The notes below the pieces were generated by a model, which worked only from the letters and a program-made list of their open reading frames with translations, was not told where the DNA came from and ran no database searches. Below are positions 51,197 to 63,822 of a stretch of 64,000 nt of DNA, one piece after another. The stretch spans positions 12,061,024 through 12,125,023 of the forward strand of contig NC_044576.1 of assembly GCF_901933205.1 (NCBI RefSeq), in the 5' to 3' direction. The translations under genes and the position numbers were made by a program. The number at the start of each line of letters is the position of its first letter. Within the stretch, counting starts at the first letter, position 1. Origin of the DNA: Camarhynchus parvulus. Its lineage: Eukaryota; Chordata; Aves; Passeriformes; Thraupidae.

Positions 51197-54100
51197 CTAT
51201 AGGATGGACATATAAAATTGTTACTTCTGGTGCAAAGTGTTGCAATGAAAAGCAGATATCTGAAGGCAAGAAAGTGACAAAACAATGTCTGACATCTTGC
51301 AGTTGATACACAAAGTAAGATTAATATATGTAAGAATCAGCAAAGGCAGAGACAATTATGATGCACAGTATTTCAAAAGACTTCCAAAACTTAGGCATCT
51401 TGAAGCAGCATTAAAACAAGCAAACAAAAAAAACCCTCACCACAAAATTAAGTCCTGTATCTTTTTATATGTTTAAAAAAAGGGAGCCTAGAACTCTTGT
51501 AATAAGAGGCTTCAATTGTTACAAGAGAAGTTGTAACAGTTTTATTTCTGTGTAGAATTGCTGGGCTAGAAATGTCTATAAAATATTAGAAAATACTGTT
51601 CAATTGCTAAAAGTTACAGAGCATTACAGCATAGTATTGTTATGCACAATGCAGTTATATTCTACAAGATATTCTTGAACAAGAGTGGTTGAGCCTCTCC
51701 CTCAAAACTGAGTTCTCAACGCAAGCTTGAAAAATTTAGCAAGAAAAACATGAACAAAGCCTTCAAGAGAAAAGAGATACACCACTGTCTGAAAAAGTTG
51801 GTCATATTATTTTACACAGGTGGTTAATTTCCCATCACATAAACAGAAAAGATAACACACTCTACTTGCAGAGCAGCACAGTGATTGTCTTCAAGTAATT
51901 TGGAACTAAATTTAGTTACATGTATATTTACCAATCACAGTGAAACATCATCATGGTACTACTTTGGTTTTTACTCTGAAATTTCTGCTGATTAAAAAAC
52001 TTGGAAGACTATATTTGTCTTCTCATAGGTTTCTGTCTTTCAGATTAAAAAAACAAAATAAAAACTGCTTATGATTCATATGTGTTTGATTCAGAACTAT
52101 GTTACTCTTTAGCAGGTAATTAGATGTAAAACAATAAAGGCTGCTCATCTTGCTGAAGTGAGGAAAATATTATACTGAAAAAAAGCCTGATGAGCTTCTT
52201 GAGTAGCAGTACTGGGTTATGAGCAGAGAAAGTCAGCTTTGCATAAAGAAGCAGAGAAACAGTATCATCACAGTTAAATCACAGCTAAATCTTCAGAATA
52301 AAGAAATAAACATGCATAATCTATTAGACTGAATATGAAAAAAAAAGAACTCTTATCCACAGTACAACTTTGGGTCTCTGGATAACCCTCAGCACAGTCT
52401 CCTTTACAGTGTATTTAGTCCATATCTGTACCACCAGTCTACCTCGCTTTGATCAGCCCTTCTACCAGCCAAATGTTTCAGATGGTTTTCAAAGGAACAT
52501 ATCTGCTCATGGAGACAAAGTCACATCTCATGCTCTGATGAGGACAGCGGTGCTGTTAGAGCCAGCAAGCAAGTGGCAACTCACAGCTGATGCCAGGAAC
52601 TCTCCCTTGGGGTGGTCACACCAACTCTCTGAAACAGAGATTTGTTTGTTTTGAGGAAGTCTGGGAGGTGGGGGGCTGATGCAGCAAACCAGAGAGAAAA
52701 TGATGTGAGTTCATTTCTGATGCCTTAACCCACATTAACTATGCCAAGAGCATAAAATGCAATGGAGTGAACCTTACTTTTAGGATATCTTTTTTTGGTC
52801 AGTTTTACATCCTGCTCTGTTTGTATTATGGGATTTTATTTACTCAGTAATATGTTGATAGCTGTCCTGGTTTATATAATTGCTGGCCTTAGCTGTTCAT
52901 TGCTGCCCCTGTGTTACCCCTCTCTCATGCCAGCATGATCATTTCTGCAGCTGATTTTCTCAGTTCACTTTACTGTGCAATCTGGCTTATAGTTAGCAAG
53001 AGAAAATGTGGTTTTTTCATGAACCAGTTTCCTGAACTTTTTCACTATGAATATGCAAAGGAAAATGCTTCTGAATACCTAAATTCTTCATGACTGTAAA
53101 GGGAAATAAAAGCTTTTCTAGTATTATCCTGAAGGAAATATTTCACATTCAAAGTAATAGCCAGCCTGCAGGACTGACTCCTGAAGCACTACTACCTTTA
53201 ACAGGCACACAGAAATTTGGCCCAGTACAAAGCCATCTAAAGGGGTAATGGTTATCACACCAGTTCCAAGGGGAGCAGAGCCCACTCTGTGGAGGAGAAG
53301 ACCACAGCCTCAGTGGAGCTGGGTGCCATGCCACACAGAATGTGATGGGACATCTAGATTTGTACCAGCTCTGGATCCAAGCCTGTATAAGGGAAGGGAA
53401 AGGTTTATCCTAGGCTGGTTCTAACTTTTATCTGCACGAGATTTCTCAAGTAGAAGAAGAGCCAGCTAAGCAGTGAAACATGACAAAATGCCTAATTCCA
53501 AAGCTAGCACTGCTAACCCACCAGCAGAGCACTAGTGAAAACAATCTGCTACAGTTGGCTATGTATTCATCCCAATATTTGGAAGACAGCATGCAGGGGG
53601 CCTTCAACAGGAATAAGCCCTTTCTGGTTTTTGCCTGTATCTCATCCCAAGCCTCAGCTCTCAAAATCTAATTTCTCCTGCTAACATAGCTTAAAAACAT
53701 GTCTGCAGTGTTTTCCTTAAACTAAAATTAGTTTTAAAAACAATTTTCTATATATAAAGCTGAAGTAGATTTATTTTTCTATTGAAAATTAAAGTTTACT
53801 TTTGGCAGATGATGAGGGAGAAATGGGTTAGTGGAAAGAAAAGATATATTCTACCCTTGACTTCTTTTGTCCGGTCATCTTTCCCCCATTTGCCAGAAAT
53901 TACAAAGCAGTTGAGTTCAAAGGAACCACACATTGGGAGTCAGAGACTGGATTCCCAGCGTGTTAATATTGGATGTATTTGCATAATGGTTGTAGTGAGC
54001 TCTGTGGCCCTACCCCAGACAGACATGCCTGCACTTCCACTAGCAGCCTTCCAGCACCTGCATGAAACAGGAATTCCTTGCTGGGTGGGATTCCCTTACA

Positions 54101-54243
54101 CCCTGCATATTCGGAAGAAAGCACTTTCATATTGGCATAACAGATTCCTCAGTAGTGATTTTTCCTAAAACACAAGACCTGGGCCAGACTCTGGGCTGTT
54201 GTGCATACTCTGAGCCCATCTCAGGCAGCAGGGCAACACGGCC

Positions 54244-54478
54244 GGTGCAGGCAGGCATGGACTTGTGGAGCTCCTGCCCCTGTTCCTGCCCCCTCTGTGC
54301 TGGGACAGGCTGATGGAGCTGCGGAGCTCCTGCCCCTGTTCCTGCCCCCTCTGTGCTGGGACAGGCTGATGGAGCTGCGCGGCTCCTGCCCCATCAGTGC
54401 TGGGACAGGCTGATGGACCTGTGGAGCTCCTGCCCCTGTTCCTGCCCCCTCTGTGCCGGGACAGGCTGACGCTGCACA
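54244..54478 (+). repeat. 56-bp GC-rich minisatellite, about 4 copies
   Basis: The unit contains GGAGCTCCTGCCCCTGTTCC, then a CTCTGTGCTGGGACAGGCTG segment. The CTCCTGCC landmark recurs at about 54271, 54327, 54383 and 54427. The first two intervals are 56 bp. The third copy has lost 12 bp, giving a 44-bp interval. Copies differ by few substitutions, so the array is young or homogenised and is likely to vary in length between individuals. The GC-rich composition contrasts sharply with the surroundings. Confidence 0.92.
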
Positions 54479-55454
54479 GCCTCAGCCCCGGGATCAGCCC
54501 AGCTGCTGCCAGGGCCTGGGGGAGCGGCGTGGCAGCAGGACTGTGCCAGCGTGCGATTAAACCAGACTAACAAGGAGCCTCGCCTCTGCTCCCCGCCCCT
54601 GGCATGTACCTCTGAGCCAAACCTTGCGCTCTCTAACCCCACAGTGAACCTGCTCAGAACACTACACTGGCAGAAAACTCACCCTACCGAACTAACAAAC
54701 AAAAACTTGACAACGTTTCTGCCAGATTTCCTCCCTCCACCACTTCAGCCAAGTGCTGGTGCTGCAGCAGCCAGCCAAGGGGCAAGGAATGCAATGTACC
54801 ATTAGCCGAGTCCCATTCTGATACCACCCATCACTGGATCATATTGGTTAACGTGTCTAATCACATCCTGACGAGACACAGGCATTCTTAGCCTGCTGTA
54901 GGCCTTAACAAGGGGATGGACAAACACAGCCCTGAAAAAGCTGCTCTGGCAAGATTTAAACATATAGAGGACATTTAATCTGGCAGATAAACTCTGCGCT
55001 TCCTTTCTAAGCAGGGGAAAACCCAAGTTCTTTTGAATAAATAAGAGGGTTACAAAATAGAGGAGGTGCTCATACATGACAACAGATGCTATGGCAAAGC
55101 CATTTTAAAGAAGCTTTCAAATTTTGAATTATTAAAGTTGTATTTGTGCCCCAAGGATGATTGAGAGAAACAAGAAAAAAATACATGCAAAGAAAGCAAT
55201 AGTCAGAAGTGCAACCCCAGAGAAGGACAGGGAGGGAGGGCTCTGTAGCATGAAAATAGCTGAGGAAGTGAACATGGAAGCTGAGAGCACAAGAGTACCC
55301 ATTTGGGGCACAAGACACTGTTCTTTAGTTTAGGTCGATGAACAGACCCACACGGGAGAGACACACACATTGTGCACACAGAATGCTTTCTCTCTCCATT
55401 TAAAAGGCATGCTTAGGTCAGGAGTTCTCCCTGGGCTAATTGCTTGAGCCTGAA

Positions 55455-55661
55455 ATGGCACTGCTGGTGTCTGGGAAACTGTTTCTATTTATTATAAGCC
55501 TGTCTGTTCCCCAGGCTGCACCAGCACAGGATCAGATCTTTCAGGAAGGGCATGTCATGCTGCAGTGCCGGGCAACCGATGCCACCGCCTCCTCTGCTTG
55601 TCGTCCAAGGAAAGCTAAGGCTCTTGTTTCAATTATTTTTCATGCAAGCTGCTTGTGCTAA
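55455..55661 (+). other. Small open frame with signal-peptide-like start
   Basis: An ATG at 55455 in a favourable context (G at -3, G at +4) opens 68 codons. The N-terminus (MALLVSGKLFLFIISLSVPQ, then AAPAQ) has the build of a secretion signal: short basic region, about 10 hydrophobic residues, and a small-residue cleavage-like site. It is followed by a short Cys-containing tail with EGHVMLQC. A TATA-like TTTAAAAG lies about 55 bases upstream. An acceptor-like site (tctgttccccag) falls inside at about 55515, so the frame might also be entered by splicing. No family is recognised. Hydrophobic starts are common by chance in T-rich DNA. Confidence 0.13.
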
Positions 55662-58600
55662 CCAGCTGTCATTATTTCAAATGGAAAATGTGGTGGGTAG
55701 AACAGGTTAGCAACTTGTGTTGTCCTGTTTCTAACTGGTATCATGTTATCACATGCTAGTGTCTGCGAATGTGGACACAAAGGCACCTTACGCCTAAACA
55801 CTGTATTAATCTTTGAATTCCTGCATGGTAGCAATACTGAAAAACAAAGCTGCTCCTTCTCTTCATACAAGAAAGAAGCAAAAAGAATCAGTGTGGGGCA
55901 AAATCCCCCATCTCTAAGGTTTTTCTTTTCTACCCTGACAATTTTTGTGTGTGAACTACAGTAGCTTTTTGTATTGAAAATGGGCCACTCCTTACTGATG
56001 AGTTCACTGCTGTTTGCATCCTGAAGAGACATTAGGGCAGAAACTCAGCAACAGCAAATCAGTTGCTTCACCAAAGAAAAGTGAACAGCAGTGATTTATG
56101 TCAGCTAAGAGTCAAGATTCATCCTGCTTAAAGACACAGCTTGTTCCAGTAAGGAATCTCACTCAGCTTACAGGGGAGGGATGAAGCAGCACTTAACCAG
56201 GTCAAAAGGCATGTGGGGAACCACAGATATTTCCAAATGTACAGTGAAATAAAAGCCCTACCACTGGACTTGAAAGATGCATAGTAAAGAAATTACTGAT
56301 TATACCAGTACACTAGTCCTATAAATTTTTCAGGAGGAGGCTCAGACAGGCCAGGGGACATTTGATTACTTCATGGTGCAAGTGCAAAAACACATGTCCA
56401 GGAGAAGCAGCAAAAGCATAGCTCCTCAGACAGCAAAATGCCTCCTGGAGTCCCCTGGTGCTGGTGGAGCGAGCGCTCAGGGTGGAGTGACTGCAGATTT
56501 CCACATTTACTGAAGAGGTGCAGTGCTTTTTCCCGTGCAGGGGGAAAGGAATAGGTGGAGGTAAACCCTTCTCTTATCAGCTCTCTGCTACCCCTCCCCA
56601 TTGGAAGTCACACCTTGTTATCAGCTCCACCTCCCCCCTACCCAAAATGCAGATGCTGCAGTTTGTACAGATGCCATGTGGTTCATGGCATAAGACCTTG
56701 GGGTAAACAATACATTCCTGTTGTTCACCTGATGTTAACTCTGTGTGCTCACTGCACTCAAAGAATCCTTTCTTGGATCAGTGATGCCATTACTGCAAAT
56801 ATCAGTAGAACTACAATAGACTCTTTCATTCTTTCCTGCACTTAAATTTCATCTTGGATTGGTTGGTGCAACTTTTTCCAGGAGGCCACAGTTAGTTCCC
56901 ATTGTTTTACTCAATACAGTTATATTGGTATTTCTAACTGTTTCAGGACAGCAAAAACTTGTTTGCTTTTATTTTACCCCCCTCTTACTTATGGATGCAG
57001 TCATAGGTTTAAATGTGCTATGGCTCACAGTTGACAGCTGTGTAGGTTTCTTTTCCAGTATTCTAAAAATTACAGTTTGCCTTTCACAATTTCTACGACA
57101 TGCCACTCCTACTGCTCAGCTGTTAAGCAACAGGCACATAAAAAAAAAGAAAGAGAGAATTAGAGGGTGTCAATTCAGTTGAAAAGAAAAAAAGCCACTG
57201 AAAAGCCACATCACTTAATTCTGGTTCAGAAAAGATCACCTTCATACCTGTGAACAGGTATGAACATTACTACATTGTGCAAGGACTCTGTGAACCTACA
57301 CCACAAATCAATATTTCCCTGTCCTGCTTGTAGGGAAATACCACAACATACTGTTAGGCAGTCATGATAACTGAATGTCTTTGAAAAGTTAGTTTCTTTT
57401 TGGAAAGTTAGTTTCTTCAGCAAGTAGTTTTCCACTATAAAAAAAAATCTAAGAATTTGGCATTTCCCCCCACATACTAGGAATGTTTTGGGTTTTTTTA
57501 TTTGACAGTTACTTAGTAATTATTCAAGTCCAACATTATGAAAATTAATGTTATTCCATAGTATAAACTATCTTCAGAGGTCAGGTGGGAAAAGAGGATA
57601 TAATGGTGTCTTTGAAATACACTGTTTATCATTCCAAATTAGAACAAAACCACAACAATTAAAAAAATGAGAGTTCTCAGAGTAACAATTTTGCCTCCTG
57701 ACTGGTAATTTGTTCTTAAGACCTCTGCACTTTTTGCTTTATGAATGATCTGCTGAATGGCCTTGTACAAGTCACTTATCCTCTTTATGCCTCAGAGCAG
57801 ACACAGCTGAGAGAGGTACACACTAGCTATAACCATGTGTCATTATGCTGGGGCAATGCAGTGTGTCAACTTAACTATTATCTTATTCTACCTACATGGG
57901 GTGTATCCATGCAGATTTTGCTTACCTAGACAAGTCTCCCTTGCAATTTCTAATAAATGGGGTAAGGAACATATACTGCAACTGCTCAAAGTTTAGAGAA
58001 ATAACTCCTCTCTCCCTGCTCCAAACAACAACAATAATTTTCTCCTTCATCTCTTGTGACTGCAGTTCTTGGAAGCAGAGCTGCATACATGATGCAGCTA
58101 AAAGCAATGGGTAGCTGTTTTCAAATATCTGAGGTACTGCTTTCAGCTGCATAAGGGGTTGTGGTCTCCTGTTCCATGACAGCAAGAAAATTCAATGCCT
58201 GTTTTTATGCAATGGCAGAGAGATGTGATTGAAATGGCAAATAGCCTCGAAAAAGAGCAGCCACATCCAAGGAGGGCAGGGGGCACAAGTGTGTGGGCAG
58301 CAGCCCTGGGGGTAGGTGGCTGAGTGGCAGGACCATATAAATAACATTTTCAGGTGCATTACTGTTAGCTGCCTCCAAGATTGTCAAGTTGCTACACCTC
58401 TGGTTGCTGCAGCCAAAATGCACCCTGTAGTTATGATGCTTCCCTTCTGAGGAAGCTGTGCGTTTAGAGGAGCTTTCTTGCTTGAGTGAAGACCTTTCCT
58501 GCTAACTACAGATCTATATATGTGTTATCATTTGTGCCACCCTGGAAGCACTTAATGTGTTACCAGCAGAGTGCTAGAGGATATTTCTGCACACAAATGC

Positions 58601-61600
58601 AAAGTCAGAAAGATTATATTAAGCACACATTAGGATACCTGACATTAACTATAGCATGTTTACATGGTATATCTTCCCACAGCTTATATGCTTTAAATGC
58701 CTTTGCTGAAGTGGCAGGTTTCCATTCCACAGTTACCTGAGAGAGATGTGAGTAGGAGGAAACTCTTGAAGCTGCAGCTCTGTGCTAGCCATATGTTACT
58801 TGCAGATGCAGAACACTTTACGTATTAAAATTCAGAGCAGCTGTGTTCAATGATAAAATGATAACTAGTATCAGCTCTTTCTCCAGGGAGCTGAGCCACC
58901 ATCATCTCTGTAAGGGAAAAACAGTAAACTGGGTGGAAAGTCATGGACAGCCAAAGGAAGGACATAGAATCCCAGGAACTGGTTTTGTTTACAGCATTTA
59001 TTCAGGTCAGCTCATGAGGTGAGGAGTCCTTAAAGGACCTGCACACCCCACAAAATCAGACCTATTCTAGCATATCCTTAGCACTTCCTTCACTCTGTGT
59101 GCATGGGAAGCTCCTTTCTAAAGCTGCCATTCCTATTAGAAGCACTTTTTATAATCTTATCCTTCTAGTTTCAGCCTCAGCTCAGCACTCACTATTTAAC
59201 TGGCAGCTGATCCTCTGTAGCTGTGTGAGCAGCCAACAAAGGTCTTCCCACTTTTTATCTGCTGCTCTTTATTACAACTGGAGCTGAAAAATGAGATGAC
59301 ACATCAAAAGGATTTGGTCTGGATTTCAAATTTCACAGTATTCAGGGTGTTGTTGATTCCCTCATTTTGGATTCAGACCACTTTAAAAAGTCAGTCACCA
59401 ATAGCTCATTTCACCTCCAGATATCTAGCTCCCTCACACAAACTCACAGTACATCTGGCTACACAGTTCTAAACCATTTTACTCTGATTTGCCTCTTACA
59501 TGCTGCCCCTCACCCTGATGTCAGGTCTCTGGTACCATTTGACAGTGATGTCCACTATTTACCCCTACTTTGCTCTCACAATTGCCCTTTCCACAGTTGC
59601 CTTTTCTGTGACAGCAAGAGAGTGTTGCATGGGCCAGCTGATCCTTTTGTGCTGGGCTGCATGCCCTCCACACTCCCGATCCATCTTCTCTTGAGTGATA
59701 TTGTTTTCATTAAGGATTCAAATCCATTAGTGGAAGGAGGCTAGGGACATAATGCATCTTCAATGTTTCTTTTTGTGAACACTTATTTTTCCTTCTGTCT
59801 TGTACTTCTTACATTTACTTTAATTAAGCCCTGAAATGAAATCACTCAGGCTTATTCAGCAAGTGTGACTGGTGTTCTCAAGATGAGAGTAAAGTAAATC
59901 TATAAGCATACACCCCCAGTGGGCACATGTGTCAGCCTCCTGCCAGGGTAGCATGGGCTGTCAGGGTTGGAGGAGTAAGCAACAAATTCCTTTTTTCATG
60001 GCACTACACACAGGTGCACTCTTTCCTCTGAGATTTCTGATAATTTTCTTATTTCTGCCCCTTTTAGGCAGTGAGTCCAGGGAAGGGTGGCAAGAAAGCA
60101 GAATGAGTTCTCAGACTTGCTCCCTGCTTTGGGCACAGCAGTCTACACTGTCCCAGTGCACAGAACACCTCTATTTAGTTTTCTCCAGGATCTAGACTGC
60201 TGCTGGGGGAGGTCTCTGCCACTTGTGTCTCTCTGTGAACTCCAGATCCAATGATGCCCTCAATCAGCGCCTGGGATCATTAAGTCACGATCAACATGAT
60301 TTTGATCAGTGCTTAATCAAGTGCAAATCTAAAGTCTTGGAAATGAAAGATTTCCCCCACATGCTGTGCTTTTGCATAAATGCGAAAGGCTTCAAGAAAC
60401 ACAGCTAGGGATGGATGGCTGCAGTACAGACAAAAGTCTGTTCCCACAGATATATTGTATATGCAGGGCTGCTGCTTTTTAAAATTCCCTTCTCGTGTCA
60501 GAATAGGAGACTTACACAAGCCTTTCTTAATTTAAATATGTGCTGTTGCCACCAGATTTCTAAATGATAACTTAGACCTTTGCCTATTGATAGTAGCACC
60601 CCAGCCGAAATGTGAAGGTGACACACCATCCTCTGCACCTCTTTATAGAATATTTTTGTTCATTGGTTTTGGCTGAAAGCTGGTGCGGTCAGGAACCTTG
60701 CTTCACTGGTCAGTCAGTACCTGCCAGTGAATGAGAAGTTATTTGTGACTGGGAATAATGGCAGTTTTTCTCCATCATGGATTCAGTGGAATTGCAGCAG
60801 GGTAGGGGTCAGCAAAGATGTTTCAGAGCAAATCACAGCCATCACAAATAGGTGCAATCCAGAAACTCTACCAGAGCCCCAGTGCTATCACTACCACAAG
60901 CTCTTAGCAATTCTTACACTTGAAGGCTGTTCAAGCATCCTATGCCAGTTTTGTGCTATAATTTACTAATATTTCGTTACTATGAAGATCAACAACCTTT
61001 CCTTCGTATAAATATAGGCCCTTAAGCTGTTGTCTACTCCTAATAGCCTTACTTTTCTCAAGACCTAGGTATCAATTACACTTCTTCATTTTTAACCTGG
61101 AGACAACTTTAGTTTTTGTTCTTGTAACTGCTCTCTACAATTTGTTCTGTCCCCTCAGAAACTTCCAACCTACATACTATTTCACTTAACTCCCACCCCC
61201 TCCTTGTAAATCTGCCTTTCTTCTATGGTCTTGTGCCAACACACAACCTGAAAATTCCATGTTTTTTTGGTTTTCATAGAAAGTTTTATCACTTCATTCT
61301 GCCCTTACAAAACAAATAAGCTGTGCAAGAAAATCTTCATTTGTGTCTTCTGAGACAGGGTTCAGTACTGATGTCCGTACAGAGTCACTATCTGTACAGA
61401 CAAGCCATAAAAGAGCAAGACAGAAGGAACCAACGTGTGCATTTAAAACCAGGGGAGCAATGAAAAGGCCAATAGGGTGAATAGTTGATAGTTATCTTAG
61501 TACAGAATCTGACTGGTTTTTCTATTCAGCATTTGTTTCATGTATTCTTAAAAAAAAGTATTAATTTCTATTCATCTGAGACAATTCTAGTAGCTGTTAA

Positions 61601-62390
61601 ATAGTATGTTCAGAAAGTCTTTTACTTTGCAAGCTTAGAAATGTTCTCTCCTCCTCTCAACACTGAAATATGAAACCTGAGAAATTGCAGATTTTTATAT
61701 GCTACTGAATCACTTCAGAGGCAGAAGCACAAAGCATCTCCCCTCTGAACAAAGTTGTAATAACTAAAAGAAACTCTACAGAATTTAAAACTAACATCTG
61801 CAAGAGCAGGCCATTTTTATTATGTTAAATGTATGGGAGCTGTTGGGTTTGGTTTTGTTTTCTGTAATTTTTAAAAGCAGGTTCCATGTAGGAGAAATTA
61901 ATATTTCCTTTTGAGGGACAGCTAATCCAAAAGTTAAACTTAGAGGGCACAACACGCCAGAGAAGATGGGACAGGAGCCTTGCTGGGACCACAGTTACAC
62001 AGAAGCAAGATGAAAAGATGGAGAAATGGAAAACTCACTGATTATTTCCATTTGCTTTCTCTTTCTCAGGGATAATCATAGAAGATAGTGGTGGAGATGG
62101 ATACATTTTAAAAATCATAAATGTAAGGTGCAATGAGGCAGCAATCCACAGTTGCAGAACATAATAACACAAAACAAGGAAAACATAAGTATAATATAAA
62201 TTCCTATGCAGCCAGTAAAGATAGAAAATATTAAAACTGTAAATGGGACAAAGAGTGGAAGAACATGGATTACTAAATTATTAATGTGCAGTAAAACTAG
62301 TTTTCATATCAGTTAAAATGAAAGTTAAATTTCTCCAATTGCCATTTTGGTTTTGTGTGTAACTTGATTAGCAGTAGCAATTGCTGCTTT

Positions 62391-62497
62391 AAAAAAACAA
62401 ACAAACAGCTCTCCCATCTGCCCTAAAAGAAAAAAAAACAAACCAAAAAATCCAAACAAGCAAATCTCAACAACCAAAACAAAAAACCCCAAAGGCC
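62391..62497 (+). repeat. A/C-rich low-complexity tract
   Basis: This plus-strand tract has AAAC and CAAA units, with a 25-base less repetitive interruption at about 62408-62434, ending in AAAAAACCCCAAA. It is similar in type and strand to those at 19.9 and 42.3 kb. Confidence 0.8.
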
Positions 62498-62817
62498 ATC
62501 AAACCCTCCCATGTTTTAGCATGATCCCATAAAATAGTTAACTTTTATGATTAGAAATACAACCCTTACTTTTGATTATAATTTTTTTCTCTTTCATAAA
62601 GTCCATAGAAGACACTTAAAGTCTTGGAAAGGAGAGAAAAAGAAAAAATCAGCTATTGGTGTTTCAGAGAGCTCTGGATGTTGTCAAAAGATCTTGCAGT
62701 TCAGACATAGAAGAGTTTAGAGGTGAACTTTTTGTTTGCTCCTGGAGATAGTCTGGATTGTTTAGGAGCAGAAATTTATTACTGGCAGTGAGGATGCATC
62801 TGATTTTCCATTACCAG

Positions 62818-62879
62818 CTATTACTGGGCAGAGGAAGGGTCACAAGCAAATAAAAGCTTTCTGGTCTGCCACATCTCAG
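62818..62879 (+). other. Candidate small internal exon
   Basis: An acceptor with a pyrimidine-rich lead (gattttccattaccag) and a consensus donor (CAG followed by gtgagt) bound 62 bases. Two frames are open, one encoding YYWAEEGSQANKSFLVCHIS. The reading frame therefore cannot be chosen, and the segment might equally be an exon of a non-coding transcript. No family is recognised. Confidence 0.14.
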
Positions 62880-63822
62880 GTGAGTTAACACCAGCCTGAG
62901 TACGTGGATTTTCAAGTTTTGAAGAAGATCAATAGCTTTGTGGCCTCCCCTGGCCCTGCACCTCCACTTCCCTGCTTGTGTGACAAGGGCAATAATGGAA
63001 CAATGCTTCATTATCACCTAGGGTGAGGAGCAGAGGCTGAGGCTCAGCTACAGAGCAGGAAAGGAGACCCATTTTATGAAACTGGGAAGCCACACACAGT
63101 GAGCCCAGGATGCAGCATGAATGATTTTGTTTTCCTTTAAGAAGCAGCCAAATTTTTTCATAAAGAACATTTGCATCAGCCAGCAGTAATAAATCCCCAG
63201 GCCTCAATGCATGGCTGACACTGTCCTTACCCCCTTAAAAAATGGGCCCCCCTCCAGATCCTGTAAGGAAAGCAGAACACATTTGGAGGAAGGCACAGGG
63301 GCCTGAAGCCACATGACAGAGCCTATAAACACAGCAGTAGGTGCTAAGGCTGCTGACAAGTGTCCAGGCAGCACTGAGAGCTCTGCTCCCTAAATAGGCA
63401 GATCTAAGTAAAAGTCTGATGTTTGTCTTTGACAGAGCCCTCGATAAATGGGTCTCTTCCAGAAGCAGCACAGTGAAAATCAGAGCACCAGCTGAACACA
63501 AAAATTGCTGGTAAGGTAGGAGATTGCAGAGGTTTCTGGGGATATTTTCCAAATGAAATATTTTCATGTCCTCTATGAACCTGGCTCACCTCCCTATTGC
63601 TGAACATGAAGACTGGCTTTAGTCATCAGTGACTTATGTGGTTTTAAATTGATCCAAAATCAGTGGCCTGGAGCTTTTCCTGAAAGATCATTTAAGTACC
63701 ACAACTATGTTTTCATCTCTGCCTTTAGTCTTTGTTGATCTCAGACAGACAGTAAAGGCTTTCAGGAAAATGTCTTCTGGGTAACAGGGAAAGGAGGAAA
63801 TAAGCTCTGCTATTAAGGATAA

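Larger units (their letters stand above)
44623..54243. other. Non-coding stretch with one CR1
   Basis: Apart from the CR1 at 49.4 kb, the A/C-rich tract at 47.7 kb and the candidate exon at 51.1 kb, no feature is recognised. The minus open frame 45609-45926 and the plus frame 53782-54168 have no recognisable motif. A plus-strand frame of 94 codons at 52370-52654 is likewise unassigned. Confidence 0.55.
54479..63822. other. Non-coding stretch
   Basis: A GC-richer shoulder of the minisatellite continues to about 54620. Beyond it I see no recognisable gene. Plus-strand open frames such as 59367-59744 (125 codons) and 56859-57182 (107 codons) have no motif or domain that I can identify and no supporting splice or promoter context. 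The small candidates at 55455 and 62818 and the A/C tract at 62.4 kb are listed separately. Confidence 0.55.

Noticed and set aside
360..51318. Microexon-like segments (for example near 360-380, 21668-21690, 47310-47330, 51300-51312)
   Set aside because: Segments of 12-22 bases between splice-like sites are expected many times by chance in 64 kb of AT-rich DNA.
52370..52654. 94-codon plus-strand frame with protein-like middle part
   Set aside because: It lacks a convincing acceptor at its start or a donor at its end, and no family is recognised.
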